A stretch of DNA of 64,000 nt from Prochlorococcus sp. AG-436-M02 (GTDB taxonomy: Bacteria; Cyanobacteriota; Cyanobacteriia; PCC-6307; Cyanobiaceae): positions 1 to 64,000 of the forward strand of contig QCPL01000006.1 in the NCBI GenBank assembly GCA_003212515.1, written 5' to 3'. Numbering within the stretch: the first letter of the stretch is position 1; the number at the start of each line of letters is the position of its first letter. Positions 38,758 to 48,515 of the stretch are shown in pieces. The position numbers were made by a program, and so were the translations under genes. The notes beneath the pieces are model-generated. The model was not told the DNA's origin. It was given only the letters and a program-made list of their open reading frames with translations, and searched no databases.

Positions 38758-39996
38758 ATGAAAGAAGCCACCGAAGCCCTTAGTTGGGAAGAACTTGAGA
38801 ACCTTACAGAAAAGGAATCAGACTTAATTAATGGTCCAAACAACTCATACTCGTTTTTAAGACTATTTGGTCAAGACAAATCATCTATAAGAGTAATCTT
38901 TTATAGAGATAGGCATGCCTGGTGCCCTTACTGTCAAAAGGTTTGGTTATGGCTTGAGTGGAAGAGGATTCCTTATGAAGTTAAAAAAGCAACAATGAGA
39001 TGCTATGGGAAAAAAGAAAATTGGTATTTACAAAAAGTTCCTTCTGGGATTTTCCCAGCAATAGAATTAGACAAGAATCTGATCACTGAAAGTGATCAGA
39101 TTCTTGTAAGCCTCGAAAAAGTTTTCGGGACTTTAGGCATGCCGCTTGAAGATCCAGAAATTCTTAACTTGCGTAATTTAGAAAGAAAGTTATTCAGAGC
39201 TTGGTGTATCTGGTTATGTAGTCAATCATTTAGTGAAGGACAAGCCCTAAGAAAGAAACAACAATTCAAAATAATAGCGCAAGAGTTAGATAATCGACTA
39301 TCAAATACAAATTCACAATGGTTAGATTCATCTTTAGAGAGTTCACCAAAATCCTTCCCAGGTAGTCTCGATATAGTGTTTATTCCCTATTTAGAAAGAA
39401 TGAATGCATCTTTGTCATACTACAAAGGCTTTGAATTAAGAGAAGAATTTCCAAATATTAACAACTGGTTTAAGTCACTTGAGCAATTAGATGAATATAG
39501 AGGGACCCAAGGAGACTTTCATACTCATGCTCATGACCTACCACCCCAGATGGGAGGATGCTGGTTTGATCACAACAAGAATCAAAAATTGCTATCGCAG
39601 AGAATTGACATTGGGTATGGGCTAGGTGAAAAAGAAACAACCTACAAATCTTCCAAATCTGACTCCCCCGGGAAAATAGCATTAAGAAGAGTTTTAAAGC
39701 ATCGCAATCAAATCAAAAAGGTTAACCCTTTAGGTTCTGAATTCTTTGACCAACCCTTAAGAGCAGCTCTTAGCAGAATGCTTCTAAAACAATCTTTTGC
39801 TCCAGCCAAAGGAAGCGCAATTGGGCTAAGATACTTGAAAGATAGAGTGTCTGTTCCGAGAGATATGCCTCTACTTTCTGCAAGAGAGCTTAGAAAAGCT
39901 CTAGAAGAAACTGCTCAGATTGATGGTCCTGTTCAGGGACCATCAATTCCTATTAGGAACCGTTTTGATCAAAATCCTCTTGATTTTTTAAAGTAA
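38758..39996 (+). CDS. Glutathione S-transferase family protein, omega-like
   Basis: The 412-residue protein has a thioredoxin-like GST N-domain with DRHAWCPYCQKVWLWLEWKR (CPYC at 56-59), VPSGIFPAIELD and ITESDQILV, then an all-helical C-domain. About 150 extra C-terminal residues (from GTQGDFHTHAHDLPPQMGG) are found in the cyanobacterial branch. The cis-Pro and Glu-Ser glutathione site residues are present. Two strong DNA palindromes lie within the gene. Confidence 0.8.
   Translation: MKEATEALSWEELENLTEKESDLINGPNNSYSFLRLFGQDKSSIRVIFYRDRHAWCPYCQKVWLWLEWKRIPYEVKKATMRCYGKKENWYLQKVPSGIFPAIELDKNLITESDQILVSLEKVFGTLGMPLEDPEILNLRNLERKLFRAWCIWLCSQSFSEGQALRKKQQFKIIAQELDNRLSNTNSQWLDSSLESSPKSFPGSLDIVFIPYLERMNASLSYYKGFELREEFPNINNWFKSLEQLDEYRGTQGDFHTHAHDLPPQMGGCWFDHNKNQKLLSQRIDIGYGLGEKETTYKSSKSDSPGKIALRRVLKHRNQIKKVNPLGSEFFDQPLRAALSRMLLKQSFAPAKGSAIGLRYLKDRVSVPRDMPLLSARELRKALEETAQIDGPVQGPSIPIRNRFDQNPLDFLK
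39071..39107. repeat. Perfect 17-bp inverted repeat with 3-nt spacer inside the GST-family gene
   Basis: ACAAGAATCTGATCACT (39071-39087), GAA, then the exact reverse complement (39091-39107). It falls in codons for LDKNLITESDQILV, which form the glutathione-binding region. Confidence 0.9.
39919..39947. repeat. 11-bp inverted repeat near the 3' end of the same gene
   Basis: ATTGATGGTCC (39919-39929) pairs with GGACCATCAAT (39937-39947) across a 7-nt spacer. It lies about 50 bp before the stop codon, with no T tract, so it is not an ordinary terminator. Confidence 0.8.
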
Positions 39997-40020
39997 GCTG
40001 AATAAGAAAATCTAAATAAA

Positions 40021-41412
40021 TCAACGCTTACTTCGAGAATCTATCTGTAGTAAATCTCTAATTCTCTGAACCTGACTAGCCATCTGGGGGTCACTAGACA
40101 ACTTCTTCTCGACTTGTTCTATTGCATACATCACTGTAGTATGGTCTTTACCACCAAAAGCATCTCCAATTCGAGGCAAACTAAGATTAGTCCCTTGGCG
40201 CATCAAATACATGCCTACCTGTCTTGCTTGACTTACAGGGCGACGTCTACTTGCACTCTTCATCTCATCTGATGTTACCTGGAAAACTTCCGCAACCTTT
40301 TCCAAGACTTGCTTAGGGGTAACTTCAACCCCCTGACCATTTGGATCCAACATTGGGGCTATGGAATCCACGGTCATAGGTAGACCTGTAATGGAAGCAA
40401 ATGCAATAGCCCTAGTCAACGCTCCTTCAAGCTCACGGATATTGGAGGTGAAGCGCCCTGCAATGAATTGAATGAGATCTCGAGGCAGCCCTACTCTTTC
40501 TTGTTCAGCCTTCTTCTGTAAGATCGCCATCCTGGTTTCCAAATCAGGAGCCTGAATATCTGCAATCAATCCCATTGAGAATCTAGACATTAAACGTTCC
40601 TGAAGTCGAGGAATCTGACTAGGCGGACGATCACTCGCTAAAACAATTTGACTCCCTGCATCATGCAAAGCGTTAAAAGTATGAAAGAACTCTTCTTGGG
40701 TATACTCTTTACCTTCAATAAACTGAATATCATCAACAAGAATTAAATCTGCTGCTCTATATCTATCGCGAAAAGCCTGCATACGGTCTTGCCTAATTGC
40801 AAGAATCAAATCATTAGTAAACGTTTCTGTTGAAATATAAGCAACTTTTGCCGCAGGATCGATTTCCATTCTGTAATGTCCTATCGCTTGCATTAAATGG
40901 GTTTTTCCAAGTCCTACTCCTCCACAGATAAACAAAGGGTTAAATTCTCGTCCTGGAGCTTCTGCTACAGCCATTGCCGCTGCATGAGCCATACGACTAT
41001 TAGGCCCAACAACAAATCTATTGAAAACGTATCTCAAGTTAAGCAATGGGCTTGATTTCTTAGGAAGCTTTGAAGAGTCCTCCCCTAAAGTCCTATTAGG
41101 TAGATCTGTAGCAACAGCAGTAGAACTTTTCAAACCAGAAGAAATAGGAAGATCCTTAGCACCATCTGATATGTCTTTTACCTTTACATTTACAGTGACA
41201 GGTTCTCCAAAGATCTCTTCCGCTGTTTCTTGGATTGTTTGTGAGTAATTATTTCTTAACCATGCACTTGAAAAGCTATTAGGAGCAATCAAAGTTAGCT
41301 CTCCATTCTCAAAACTACTGAATTGAGTTGGGCGTATCCATGTTTCATATGAAGGCTTGCTTAGATTTTTCTTTAGCGAACTCTGAACCTTTTCCCAAGA
41401 CTCTTCACGCAT
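40021..41412 (-). CDS. dnaA: Chromosomal replication initiator DnaA
   Basis: Domain I ([20 protein letters not shown]), a variable domain II, the AAA+ domain with Walker [12 protein letters not shown] and Walker [12 protein letters not shown], and domain IV with the DnaA-box-binding [19 protein letters not shown] are all visible. 463 residues, full length. It binds oriC and melts the DNA. No cluster of DnaA boxes was identified in the 284-bp upstream gap. Confidence 0.97.
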   Translation of the reverse strand: MREESWEKVQSSLKKNLSKPSYETWIRPTQFSSFENGELTLIAPNSFSSAWLRNNYSQTIQETAEEIFGEPVTVNVKVKDISDGAKDLPISSGLKSSTAVATDLPNRTLGEDSSKLPKKSSPLLNLRYVFNRFVVGPNSRMAHAAAMAVAEAPGREFNPLFICGGVGLGKTHLMQAIGHYRMEIDPAAKVAYISTETFTNDLILAIRQDRMQAFRDRYRAADLILVDDIQFIEGKEYTQEEFFHTFNALHDAGSQIVLASDRPPSQIPRLQERLMSRFSMGLIADIQAPDLETRMAILQKKAEQERVGLPRDLIQFIAGRFTSNIRELEGALTRAIAFASITGLPMTVDSIAPMLDPNGQGVEVTPKQVLEKVAEVFQVTSDEMKSASRRRPVSQARQVGMYLMRQGTNLSLPRIGDAFGGKDHTTVMYAIEQVEKKLSSDPQMASQVQRIRDLLQIDSRSKR

Positions 41413-41696
41413 TAGTCCTGAATCTCCTAATCAGAGGCTGAATCTAAACGTGGTTATGAATTTAGGCATTAAAAAATCAGAAAATCAGGTTTTTTCCTCG
41501 CGAACAATTTCCTTAAAACCATCTCTCTCAAAGGCATAAGGGGAAAGAGAACAAAAACACTTATTAAAGAAGCTTATTAAAGCTATACAGGATGCAACTA
41601 AAATTCCTCCTAAATGGCCGGGAAAGCAATCAAAGTTTTTACTAAAAAAAGACTTTCAAAAACTCCATCCAAAAAAATATCAACTAAAAGTATTAA
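41413..41696. other. Divergent gap between dnaA and the DUF2064 gene
   Basis: This probably holds the dnaA promoter. I see no DnaA-box cluster. A lysine-rich open frame runs through 41560-41690 but has no usable start codon. Confidence 0.4.
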
Positions 41697-42338
41697 ATGA
41701 GCAAGCCTCTTCTTATCTTAATGACTCGGTGGCCAGCCCCAAAAAGATGCAAAAAACGACTTGCCGAAGATATAGGGGCCTCTAAAGCAGCTGCAATACA
41801 ACAGAAGTTAACTTTTCACACTATTGTTGTCGCAAAAAGTCTTCACGAGCAGGGCTACCTAGAAATTCAATTAGCAGTAGAAGGAATTGGAAACAAAAAA
41901 GTTTCACGATGGGCACGTTCTCATGGCATATCTCAATCAAGTTGTCAGGGGGAAGGAAACCTTGGATTAAAAATGAAGCGGCAACTGGTTTTAGCCCAGA
42001 GGGAAAGAAGGTTGAATACGCAGAGAGGTCGAGATATTATCTTAATTGGGACAGATGTTGCAGACTTGTGTGAAAATGACATTATATTTGCAATAAACTC
42101 TTTAGCTAAAAATGAAATAGTTATTGGCCCTGCAGAAGATGGCGGTTACTGGCTAATAGGCTTTTCTAAAAAGATTCTTTACCCAGCTATTTCATGGCCC
42201 TTCACAGGCATAAGATGGGGATCAAATTCAGTTTTGCATGAAACTATTAAGAAAGCTCAAGTAAAAGGAGTTAAATATAAATTAATAGGGACAAAAAGCG
42301 ACCTTGATCAATCATCAGATCTAGGGTTTTGGTGCTAG
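41697..42338 (+). CDS. DUF2064/TIGR04282 nucleotidyltransferase-like glycosyltransferase
   Basis: The 213-residue product has the signature LLILMTRWPAPKRCKKRLAE at the N-terminus and ILIGTDVADLCENDIIFAIN plus IGPAEDGGYWLIG. That is the TIGR04282 family (transferase 1), often paired with a TIGR04283 glycosyltransferase, as here (next gene 14 bp downstream). The substrate is unknown; the pair is probably involved in a sugar or small-molecule modification. Confidence 0.85.
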   Translation: MSKPLLILMTRWPAPKRCKKRLAEDIGASKAAAIQQKLTFHTIVVAKSLHEQGYLEIQLAVEGIGNKKVSRWARSHGISQSSCQGEGNLGLKMKRQLVLAQRERRLNTQRGRDIILIGTDVADLCENDIIFAINSLAKNEIVIGPAEDGGYWLIGFSKKILYPAISWPFTGIRWGSNSVLHETIKKAQVKGVKYKLIGTKSDLDQSSDLGFWC

Positions 42339-42352
42339 TCAAATAAAGTAGA

Positions 42353-43039
42353 ATGCTTAGTATTATTATACCTACAATCAATGAAGCCAAAAAACTACCT
42401 CTTTTATTAGCAGACATTAACTTATACCCTCATCAATTTGAATTAATCATTAGCGATTACAAGAGTTCAGATCTAACTAAAATGATTGCAAGTATAGGAG
42501 GTGCAAAAGTAATTCACAATGAAAGCAAAGGTAGAGGGCATCAACTATTTAAAGGGGCCAAAGAAGCTTCAGGAGAATGGCTCCTTTTTTTGCATGCTGA
42601 CTCCAGATTAGAAACCTATTGGGGTTGGAAGGTAGCCGAAATAATCAACAAAGAATCTAATAATGTATATGGATGGTTTTTTGATTTTAAAATTGAGAAA
42701 AAAGGATTCACATGGTTTTTACTTGAATTAGCTGTTTTTATTAGAAGCTATTTTTTTCAAGCACCTTATGGAGACCAAGGGCTCCTGATAAGCAAAGATC
42801 TCTATTTAAGAATAGGAGGTTACAAGCAAATCCCTATCATGGAAGACATTGATATAAATATTCGACTGAATCAAGCAACAAATCTGAAAAGAATAGGATC
42901 AGCAATTACAACAAGTAGCAGAAAATATTTTAAAAGTAATATAATTAAAAATGCAATCAAAAATTCGAATTTAATAAATAGTTGGAAGAAAGGAGAAGAT
43001 CCTATTAGCTTAATGCAAAAATATTATTCAAATAAATAA
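42353..43039 (+). CDS. TIGR04283 family glycosyltransferase
   Basis: This 228-residue GT-A fold family 2 enzyme has LSIIIPTINEAKKLPLLLAD, VIHNESKGRGHQLFKGAKEA and WLLFLHADSRLE, a variant DxD, then DQGLLISKDLYLRIGGY and MEDIDINIRL. This is the TIGR04283 'transferase 2' family and the usual partner of the preceding gene. The acceptor is unknown. Confidence 0.87.
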   Translation: MLSIIIPTINEAKKLPLLLADINLYPHQFELIISDYKSSDLTKMIASIGGAKVIHNESKGRGHQLFKGAKEASGEWLLFLHADSRLETYWGWKVAEIINKESNNVYGWFFDFKIEKKGFTWFLLELAVFIRSYFFQAPYGDQGLLISKDLYLRIGGYKQIPIMEDIDINIRLNQATNLKRIGSAITTSSRKYFKSNIIKNAIKNSNLINSWKKGEDPISLMQKYYSNK

Positions 43040-43055
43040 AGTTTACAGTTAAAAC

Positions 43056-43587
43056 TTAATTAGCGTACCAAAATGCACAACGATATCCGTTAGGTTCAAG
43101 AATCCAGCCTTGGCTTCTATAAAAAACTGATAACTCCTGGATCAGCAAAAAGAACAACTCTTTCTATATTCATTTCTTTAAGACTTTGAATGACATATGC
43201 CATTAACTCTTTCCCTAGTCCAAAACCTTGATAAACCGGGTTAATCGCAACATCCCAAACTGTTGCATATAGAACCCCATCACCTGTACATCTAGCAAAG
43301 CCCACTAAACGAGGAAATTTAGGATCATGTTGCCATAGGCCAACCTTAAGCAAACTATTATCCAAGGCCTTTTGAACCCTTCTCATTGGTCTTCTTCCCC
43401 AACCCACTGATTGAAGCAACTGTTCCAGTTCAATCAAATCAAGAGGTTTAGACTGACTGAAGAAAAAACTTAAACTTATCTGTTTTAGAGATACATTCTC
43501 GAGATTCTGCTCCATAGATTTCTTTGAAATCATTAGAAGAATGGCGATTATTCGCCCAACCCATGAGGTTAATCTTCCCTTGTCCAA
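43056..43587 (-). pseudogene. GNAT acetyltransferase, frameshifted near the C-terminus
   Basis: The first frame runs from 43587 to a stop at 43117 and gives a GNAT fold: WDVAINPVYQGFGLGKELMA (acetyl-CoA loop Q-x-x-G-x-G/A) then IERVVLFADPGVISFL. In another frame the next DNA reads FYRSQGWILEPNGYRCAFWY-AN and stops at 43056, the expected family C-terminus. Dropping one base from the six-T run (43121-43126, A on the plus strand) joins the two. Either the gene has lost its last 20 residues, slips in translation, or the run length is a sequencing error. Confidence 0.75.
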
Positions 43588-43619
43588 CTTTTCTAATCAT
43601 CAATTAATACTTTCTCCAA

Positions 43620-45413
43620 TCAAAACTTGGCAAGTCCTTGCTCTTGTAGTTTTGCCAACTGAGCATATAAACCTCCTAGAGAAATAAGCTCTTGATGATT
43701 TCCTTCTTCTATAAGTTTTCCTTTTTTCATTACCAAAATACGATCAGATGCTTCAATTGTGGCAAGACGATGCGCAATAACCAAAGCAGTTCTTGTCTTA
43801 AGCAACCTATCCAAATCTCTTTGCAAGGTGGCTTCCGTCGAAGGATCCATAAAAGCAGTCGCCTCATCCATAATCAAGATTTTCGGGCTGCGAATAGCTA
43901 CTCGAGCAACAGATAGCAACTGCCTTTCCCCAGAAGAAATATTCCCTCCTCTCTCCCTCAACAAGGTTTTCAAACCATTTGGGAACCTATTCAGCAATGA
44001 CCCTAGGCCTAGCTCATTACATATTTGAGCCAATCTCTCATCACTAATTGATGAATCTAACCTAAGATTATCTGCGACATTTCCGCTAAATAAGAAAGTA
44101 TCTTGTAAAACTACACCTATTTGCCTTCTTAAATTAGATAAAGGTATCTCTTTTATATCAACTCCATCAATAAGTATTCTTCCTTCTTGGGGCTCATACA
44201 ATCTACACAATAACCTAATTAATGTTGTTTTGCCTGATCCAGTTGGTCCAACAAGTGCTACATGTTCTCCTGGTAAGATCTTAAAGCTGAGATCACTAAT
44301 AATCTGATCATCAGGTCTATAATGAAAACTTACATTTTCAAATACAACTTCACCAAGACAAGATTCTTTTGCAATATTTAATCTTACACTTTTCTCATGT
44401 TCTTTAAAATCTATTATCTCTATATTTTCTTCTAGTAATTCACCAATTCTTTCAACTGCAGTCAAGCCTCCTTGTATTTGAGTAAATCTTTCTGCAAGCT
44501 GTCTCAAAGGCTCAAAGAGTCTCTGAGAATAAAGAATAAATGCCGTCAAAGTGCCTAAGCCCATCGAGCCAGCAGTAACAAACCATCCACCTAAAGCAAT
44601 TACTAATGCAACTACAGCTAAAGAAACCCATTCAATGAAAGCAGATATACTGCTGTCATAAAAGATAATACTATTTACTGCATTCCTATAAGCCAAACCA
44701 GTCTTATTAAAGCGTCTTGCATTTACGCCTTGTCTTCTAAACATTTGAACAACCTCAATACCTTGAAGATTTTCTTGAAAATCAGCATTGAGCTCAGAGA
44801 GTTCTTCCCGAACTCGATAATTTGATCTTCTATACCTCTTCTGCAACCAAAGAATAAAAAGAGTTACCGGTATTTGTGTAGTTAAAAGTAATGCTCCTAA
44901 TTTCCAGTCAATTAAAAGCATGGTAATTGAGATCACAATTAAAGTCACAATATCTGCTAGGACTCCAACAGCTCCACTTCCAAATACTTCAGATAGTGCG
45001 TCTACATCACTAGTTAGCCTTGTAAGTAATTTACCTACAGGCATTGAATCGTGGTACCTCAAAGAAAGGTTAATAGCATGAGAAAATAAATCTTTCCTAA
45101 TTCGAGCAGTTAAACTTTGGCCAACTGATTGAATGTTATATGACTGAAAACCTTGAAGAGCAAGACGAATAAGTACAGAAAACAACAGAAGAGTTATCAA
45201 GATCCTAATTGCATATTCCATAGAAAGAGCATTTAGCCATGAAAAAGCAGCTTCACCTTTTAAAACGCTAATTGCTTGTCCAACTAATAAAGGTTGAATT
45301 GCACCAGCAAAAGAAAGTGGGAGAAGTAGGAATAGGATTAGCAATAGTCGTCTTTTATCCTTCTGGAGGTATCGACCAAGACGCTTAACTCTTTGGAAAT
45401 CCTGAAATGCCAT
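43620..45413 (-). CDS. ABC transporter, fused membrane and ATPase domains
   Basis: The 597-residue half-transporter of the MsbA/multidrug type has six N-terminal helices, then Walker A LVGPTGSGKTTLIRLLCRLY, Q-loop VVLQDTFLFSG, signature GGNISSGERQLLSVARVAIR and Walker B ILIMDEATAFMD, with IAHRLATI. It probably exports lipid or a hydrophobic compound as a homodimer. It lies 4 bp after hisG on the same strand and 33 bp before the GNAT gene. Confidence 0.92.
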   Translation of the reverse strand: MAFQDFQRVKRLGRYLQKDKRRLLLILFLLLPLSFAGAIQPLLVGQAISVLKGEAAFSWLNALSMEYAIRILITLLLFSVLIRLALQGFQSYNIQSVGQSLTARIRKDLFSHAINLSLRYHDSMPVGKLLTRLTSDVDALSEVFGSGAVGVLADIVTLIVISITMLLIDWKLGALLLTTQIPVTLFILWLQKRYRRSNYRVREELSELNADFQENLQGIEVVQMFRRQGVNARRFNKTGLAYRNAVNSIIFYDSSISAFIEWVSLAVVALVIALGGWFVTAGSMGLGTLTAFILYSQRLFEPLRQLAERFTQIQGGLTAVERIGELLEENIEIIDFKEHEKSVRLNIAKESCLGEVVFENVSFHYRPDDQIISDLSFKILPGEHVALVGPTGSGKTTLIRLLCRLYEPQEGRILIDGVDIKEIPLSNLRRQIGVVLQDTFLFSGNVADNLRLDSSISDERLAQICNELGLGSLLNRFPNGLKTLLRERGGNISSGERQLLSVARVAIRSPKILIMDEATAFMDPSTEATLQRDLDRLLKTRTALVIAHRLATIEASDRILVMKKGKLIEEGNHQELISLGGLYAQLAKLQEQGLAKF

Positions 45414-45417
45414 TTAT

Positions 45418-46071
45418 TTACAAATCAGAGCTAACAGACTGAGACTGAGACTGAATAGTTTTAACAATTTCATGAAGCTTTCCATTGTCTAATCTTAAAG
45501 AAAGTGGATGCGCAATTAAGCGCGCTGATGAATAAAAAAGTTGATCAATTTCAATCAATCCATTTTCGCGAAGTGTTTGTCCTGTTGCTACTAAATCAAC
45601 AATCGCCTCTGCGATTCCAGTTAATGGGCCAAGTTCAACAGAGCCTGTCAGGTGAACTAACTCAACTGGAAGATCAATCTCTTCAAAAAAACGTCTTGCA
45701 CAATTAGTAAATTTACTTGCCACTCTGCAGTGAGGCGGTAAATCAACTGCACTCTTATAACCACTTGTTGATTTAACTGCCACTGACATGCGGCAACCTC
45801 CAAAACCAAGATCAATCAAATTTGCAACTTGCATTTGTTTCTCGCTAAGTACATCAAACCCCACAATCCCTAAGTGCGCCTGACCATAAGCAACATAAAC
45901 AGGTACATCACCATTCCTTACTAGAAGGGCCTTAGCTCGACCGCAAGCTGATGGAACCATTAACAAGCGGTTAGATGAGTCCAGGACTGCCGAGAAATCG
46001 AGCCCAGCTTTGGCAAATCTTGTAACAGAGTCTTTTAGCAAAGCTCCTTTTGCTAAGGCAACAGTAATCAT
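45418..46071 (-). CDS. hisG: ATP phosphoribosyltransferase, short form
   Basis: The first enzyme of histidine synthesis. Short-form HisG (217 residues, no C-terminal regulatory domain), with [57 protein letters not shown] and the PRPP loop [20 protein letters not shown]. Short forms need HisZ, which is not in this window. Confidence 0.93.
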   Translation of the reverse strand: MITVALAKGALLKDSVTRFAKAGLDFSAVLDSSNRLLMVPSACGRAKALLVRNGDVPVYVAYGQAHLGIVGFDVLSEKQMQVANLIDLGFGGCRMSVAVKSTSGYKSAVDLPPHCRVASKFTNCARRFFEEIDLPVELVHLTGSVELGPLTGIAEAIVDLVATGQTLRENGLIEIDQLFYSSARLIAHPLSLRLDNGKLHEIVKTIQSQSQSVSSDL

Positions 46072-46121
46072 GAGTTAATTAATCATCCTGAACTTTAACT
46101 ATTTGAGCTACTTTTAAAGCT

Positions 46122-46883
46122 ATGGAACCAGAAAAACAAGATTTCATAATTCATCCTATCCCTGTACTAAAAGACAACATCATATGGATTTGGGTAAAAG
46201 GAGATCAAGCTGTAGTTGTGGATCCTGCAATTTCTCAACCAGTAATCAGTTGGTTAAAAGAAAATGAGCTGAAACTAACCTCAGTTTTGCAAACCCATCA
46301 CCATGAAGATCATATAGGGGGAACAGAAGATCTTCTAGAGGTTTGGCCATCTTCCTCTGTAATTGCTGCTAAAAGGGATCTGGATCGAATCCCTTTTCAA
46401 ACTCACTCTGTAGAAGATAATGAAATTTTTATTCTCTTAGAAGAAGAAATAAAAGTTTTAGAGGTTCCTGGGCATACAAGGAATCACATTTCTTTCTATT
46501 TAGGAGGTTCAAAGATACGCAAAATGCACCCGGTGCTTTTCTCCGGAGACACCTTATTCGGAGCTGGTTGTGGCAGGCTTTTCGAAGGAAGTCCAAGTCA
46601 AATGTTTAACTCATTAAATCGATTAAAGTCACTCCCAAATGACACTAAAATATTCTGTGCTCATGAATATACAGAAGACAACTTAAAATGGGCAAAATCA
46701 ATTTATCCAGAAGATTCAAACATAAGATCAAGACTGGAAAAAGTAATTAAACAAAGGTCCAAAGGGCTTCAAAGCCTTCCTAGTACAATCCTAGAAGAAA
46801 GAAAAAGTAATTTATTTTTCCTTTCTAAAAACTCAGCAGAATTTGCAAAGTTGCGTTTACATAAAGACAACTGGACTAATTAA
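46122..46883 (+). CDS. gloB: Hydroxyacylglutathione hydrolase (glyoxalase II)
   Basis: It hydrolyses S-lactoylglutathione. The metal-binding QTHHHEDHIGG (His59, His61, Asp63, His64) and GHTRNHISFYLGG, then SGDTLFGAGCGRLFEG and CAHEYTEDNLKWA are all typical. 253 residues, full length. Divergent from hisG. Confidence 0.95.
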   Translation: MEPEKQDFIIHPIPVLKDNIIWIWVKGDQAVVVDPAISQPVISWLKENELKLTSVLQTHHHEDHIGGTEDLLEVWPSSSVIAAKRDLDRIPFQTHSVEDNEIFILLEEEIKVLEVPGHTRNHISFYLGGSKIRKMHPVLFSGDTLFGAGCGRLFEGSPSQMFNSLNRLKSLPNDTKIFCAHEYTEDNLKWAKSIYPEDSNIRSRLEKVIKQRSKGLQSLPSTILEERKSNLFFLSKNSAEFAKLRLHKDNWTN

Positions 46884-46928
46884 GTCTTCAGAAGATATAA
46901 ATTCATTTGTAATTTAATAGTTGCACTT

Positions 46929-47327
46929 ATGCCTTCCTTATCAATAGAAGCAATTAAATCAAGCGCCGCTCCCTCCCCTGTTGGGCCTTATAACCAAGCA
47001 ATTCTTGCAGGAGAATGGCTTTTTTGCTCCGGACAAATTGCCCTTGATCCATGTACTGGAGAAATGGTTGGAGATGGAGATGTTGAGAAAGAAACACATC
47101 AAGTTCTTAAAAACCTTTTAGCTGTGCTAAAGGCTGCAGGCGGGGATGCATCAAATATTGTTCGAACTACAATCTTTTTATCAAATTTAAATGACTTCAA
47201 TAAAGTAAACAATATTTATTCTGAAATTTTCAAAGATAAAATTAGTCCAGCGAGGGCCTGTGTTGAAGTGTCTGCACTACCAAAAGGGGGGCTTGTAGAA
47301 ATTGATTGCGTTGCTTGGCTTGGTTAA
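46929..47327 (+). CDS. ridA: RidA family reactive-intermediate deaminase
   Basis: The 132-residue trimer-forming protein has the block SSAAPSPVGPYNQAILAGEW, LFCSGQIALDP and the catalytic Arg in SPARACVEVSALPKGGLVEI. It removes enamine/imine intermediates from amino-acid metabolism. 45 bp after gloB. Confidence 0.95.
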   Translation: MPSLSIEAIKSSAAPSPVGPYNQAILAGEWLFCSGQIALDPCTGEMVGDGDVEKETHQVLKNLLAVLKAAGGDASNIVRTTIFLSNLNDFNKVNNIYSEIFKDKISPARACVEVSALPKGGLVEIDCVAWLG

Positions 47328-47366
47328 AAAAGTCAAGAATCGGTAGATTTCTGACTTTTAATTTGC

Positions 47367-47636
47367 GTGCCGGTCACACCATTGTCTAGATTAGGAATTG
47401 ACCTGCGACAAATTATGTCCGCAGCCAAGCTGACAATCGGTGAACTAGAGGCTGGCTATCCCCTCTATTGCAAAGCACTAAGGCGTCTTCTTCAACTTGG
47501 ACGAACTCGCAAAGAAATTGAGAGGACCGTCTGTTGGAGCCATCTTGAGACACTTAATAGGTGCCTCCCAGGAAGATACAAGGCACCTTCATATCTTATG
47601 GCATTAATAAAAAGAGACCTCTCAGAAGGGAAGTAA
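47367..47636 (+). CDS. Conserved hypothetical protein
   Basis: The 89-residue product, GTG start, basic and helical (LRQIMSAAKLTIGELEAGYP, CKALRRLLQLGRTRKEIERT), with a C-terminal YLMALIKRDLSEGK. It lies convergent with the carboxysome operon. Not recognised; the Arg-rich region may bind nucleic acid. Confidence 0.6.
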   Translation: MPVTPLSRLGIDLRQIMSAAKLTIGELEAGYPLYCKALRRLLQLGRTRKEIERTVCWSHLETLNRCLPGRYKAPSYLMALIKRDLSEGK

Positions 47637-47658
47637 AGCCTTCCTGAAGAGCTGAAAG

Positions 47659-47916
47659 CTATCTTTTTTCTTCTAAGCGATCTATTTCAGAAGCAAAATT
47701 TTGATCTTCATCTGTAAGTTGAGCATTTTGCTCCTCACTTTCGGGCATTAAAGTTAAATTCACATAAGTTTTGCCAAAACTAATATCTGGAAATCTCTTG
47801 CGTTTTTCACAAAGCTCTCCAAGGCGCTCAAGAAAATCTCTAGTCAACTCATAGGTTGAGAATTCAAACCTTCTTTCAAGTCTTAGAGGTCTTGTCCTTT
47901 CATTCCATTTATCCAT
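47659..47916 (-). CDS. acRAF: Alpha-carboxysome RuBisCO assembly factor (acRAF), pterin-dehydratase-like
   Basis: This 85-residue protein has a pterin-4a-carbinolamine dehydratase-like fold (RRFEFSTYELTRDFLERLGE, KRFPDISFGKTYVNLTL) but lacks the family's catalytic His cluster. That is the known pattern of acRAF, which acts in form IA RuBisCO folding and is encoded at the end of alpha-carboxysome operons. It is the last gene in this operon. The C-terminal tail is acidic. Confidence 0.85.
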   Translation of the reverse strand: MDKWNERTRPLRLERRFEFSTYELTRDFLERLGELCEKRKRFPDISFGKTYVNLTLMPESEEQNAQLTDEDQNFASEIDRLEEKR

Positions 47917-47989
47917 ATGTATTATTCCAAATGTAAAAAATTAACTTAGCTAAAATTAACCAATCAAGAAGTGCATTATCAACTCTTTT

Positions 47990-48478
47990 TTAAAGACGCC
48001 TTTTCGCACCACTCACCTTAAGAGCTGGCTCAACTTCTATATGAGGTCTTGCAATAATATGAGCAGCTACTAGTCCATCCCCAACTCGCTCACATGCATC
48101 GGCTCCCGCTCGGACGGAAGCATTCACTGCACCTGTTTCGCCTCGAACCATGACAGTTACATATCCACCGCCAACATATTCTTTAGCGACCAAAGTTACT
48201 TCGGCTGCTTTGGTCATGGCATCAGAAGCTTCTATAGCTGGTACCATACCTCTGGTTTCGATCATTCCCAAGGCAATACCTTGAACAGAAGTTGCTGCTG
48301 ATTGATTCTTAACTGATGGAGTTTTACTTACTCCTGATCCTGAATAAACTTTGCTAGTTTTCGTAGTAGAATTAGCTTTCTTTGTATTTCCAGAACTTAA
48401 TTCCACATCTACTATTTGCTTAGAAGCATCAATGTTTTTTTTATTTTGATTTGTTTTGGAATTGTTAGAAGAAGTCAT
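47990..48478 (-). CDS. csoS1E: Carboxysome shell protein CsoS1E
   Basis: This is a single BMC domain (IALGMIETRGMVPAIEASDA, KEYVGGGYVTVMVRGETGAV, AHIIARPHIEVE) with a Ser/Thr/Lys/Asn-rich N-terminal extension of about 65 residues. The extension and gene position match CsoS1E of low-light picocyanobacteria. It forms hexameric shell facets or a minor variant. The extension may reach into the lumen or cytosol; its role is unknown. Confidence 0.88.
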   Translation of the reverse strand: MTSSNNSKTNQNKKNIDASKQIVDVELSSGNTKKANSTTKTSKVYSGSGVSKTPSVKNQSAATSVQGIALGMIETRGMVPAIEASDAMTKAAEVTLVAKEYVGGGYVTVMVRGETGAVNASVRAGADACERVGDGLVAAHIIARPHIEVEPALKVSGAKRRL

Positions 48479-48515
48479 TTGTAGATAATTTAAAAAATGT
48501 TGTCAACTTCTCGAA

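Noticed and set aside
41540-41697. Lysine-rich open frame upstream of the DUF2064 gene
   Set aside because: No usable start codon and low-complexity composition.
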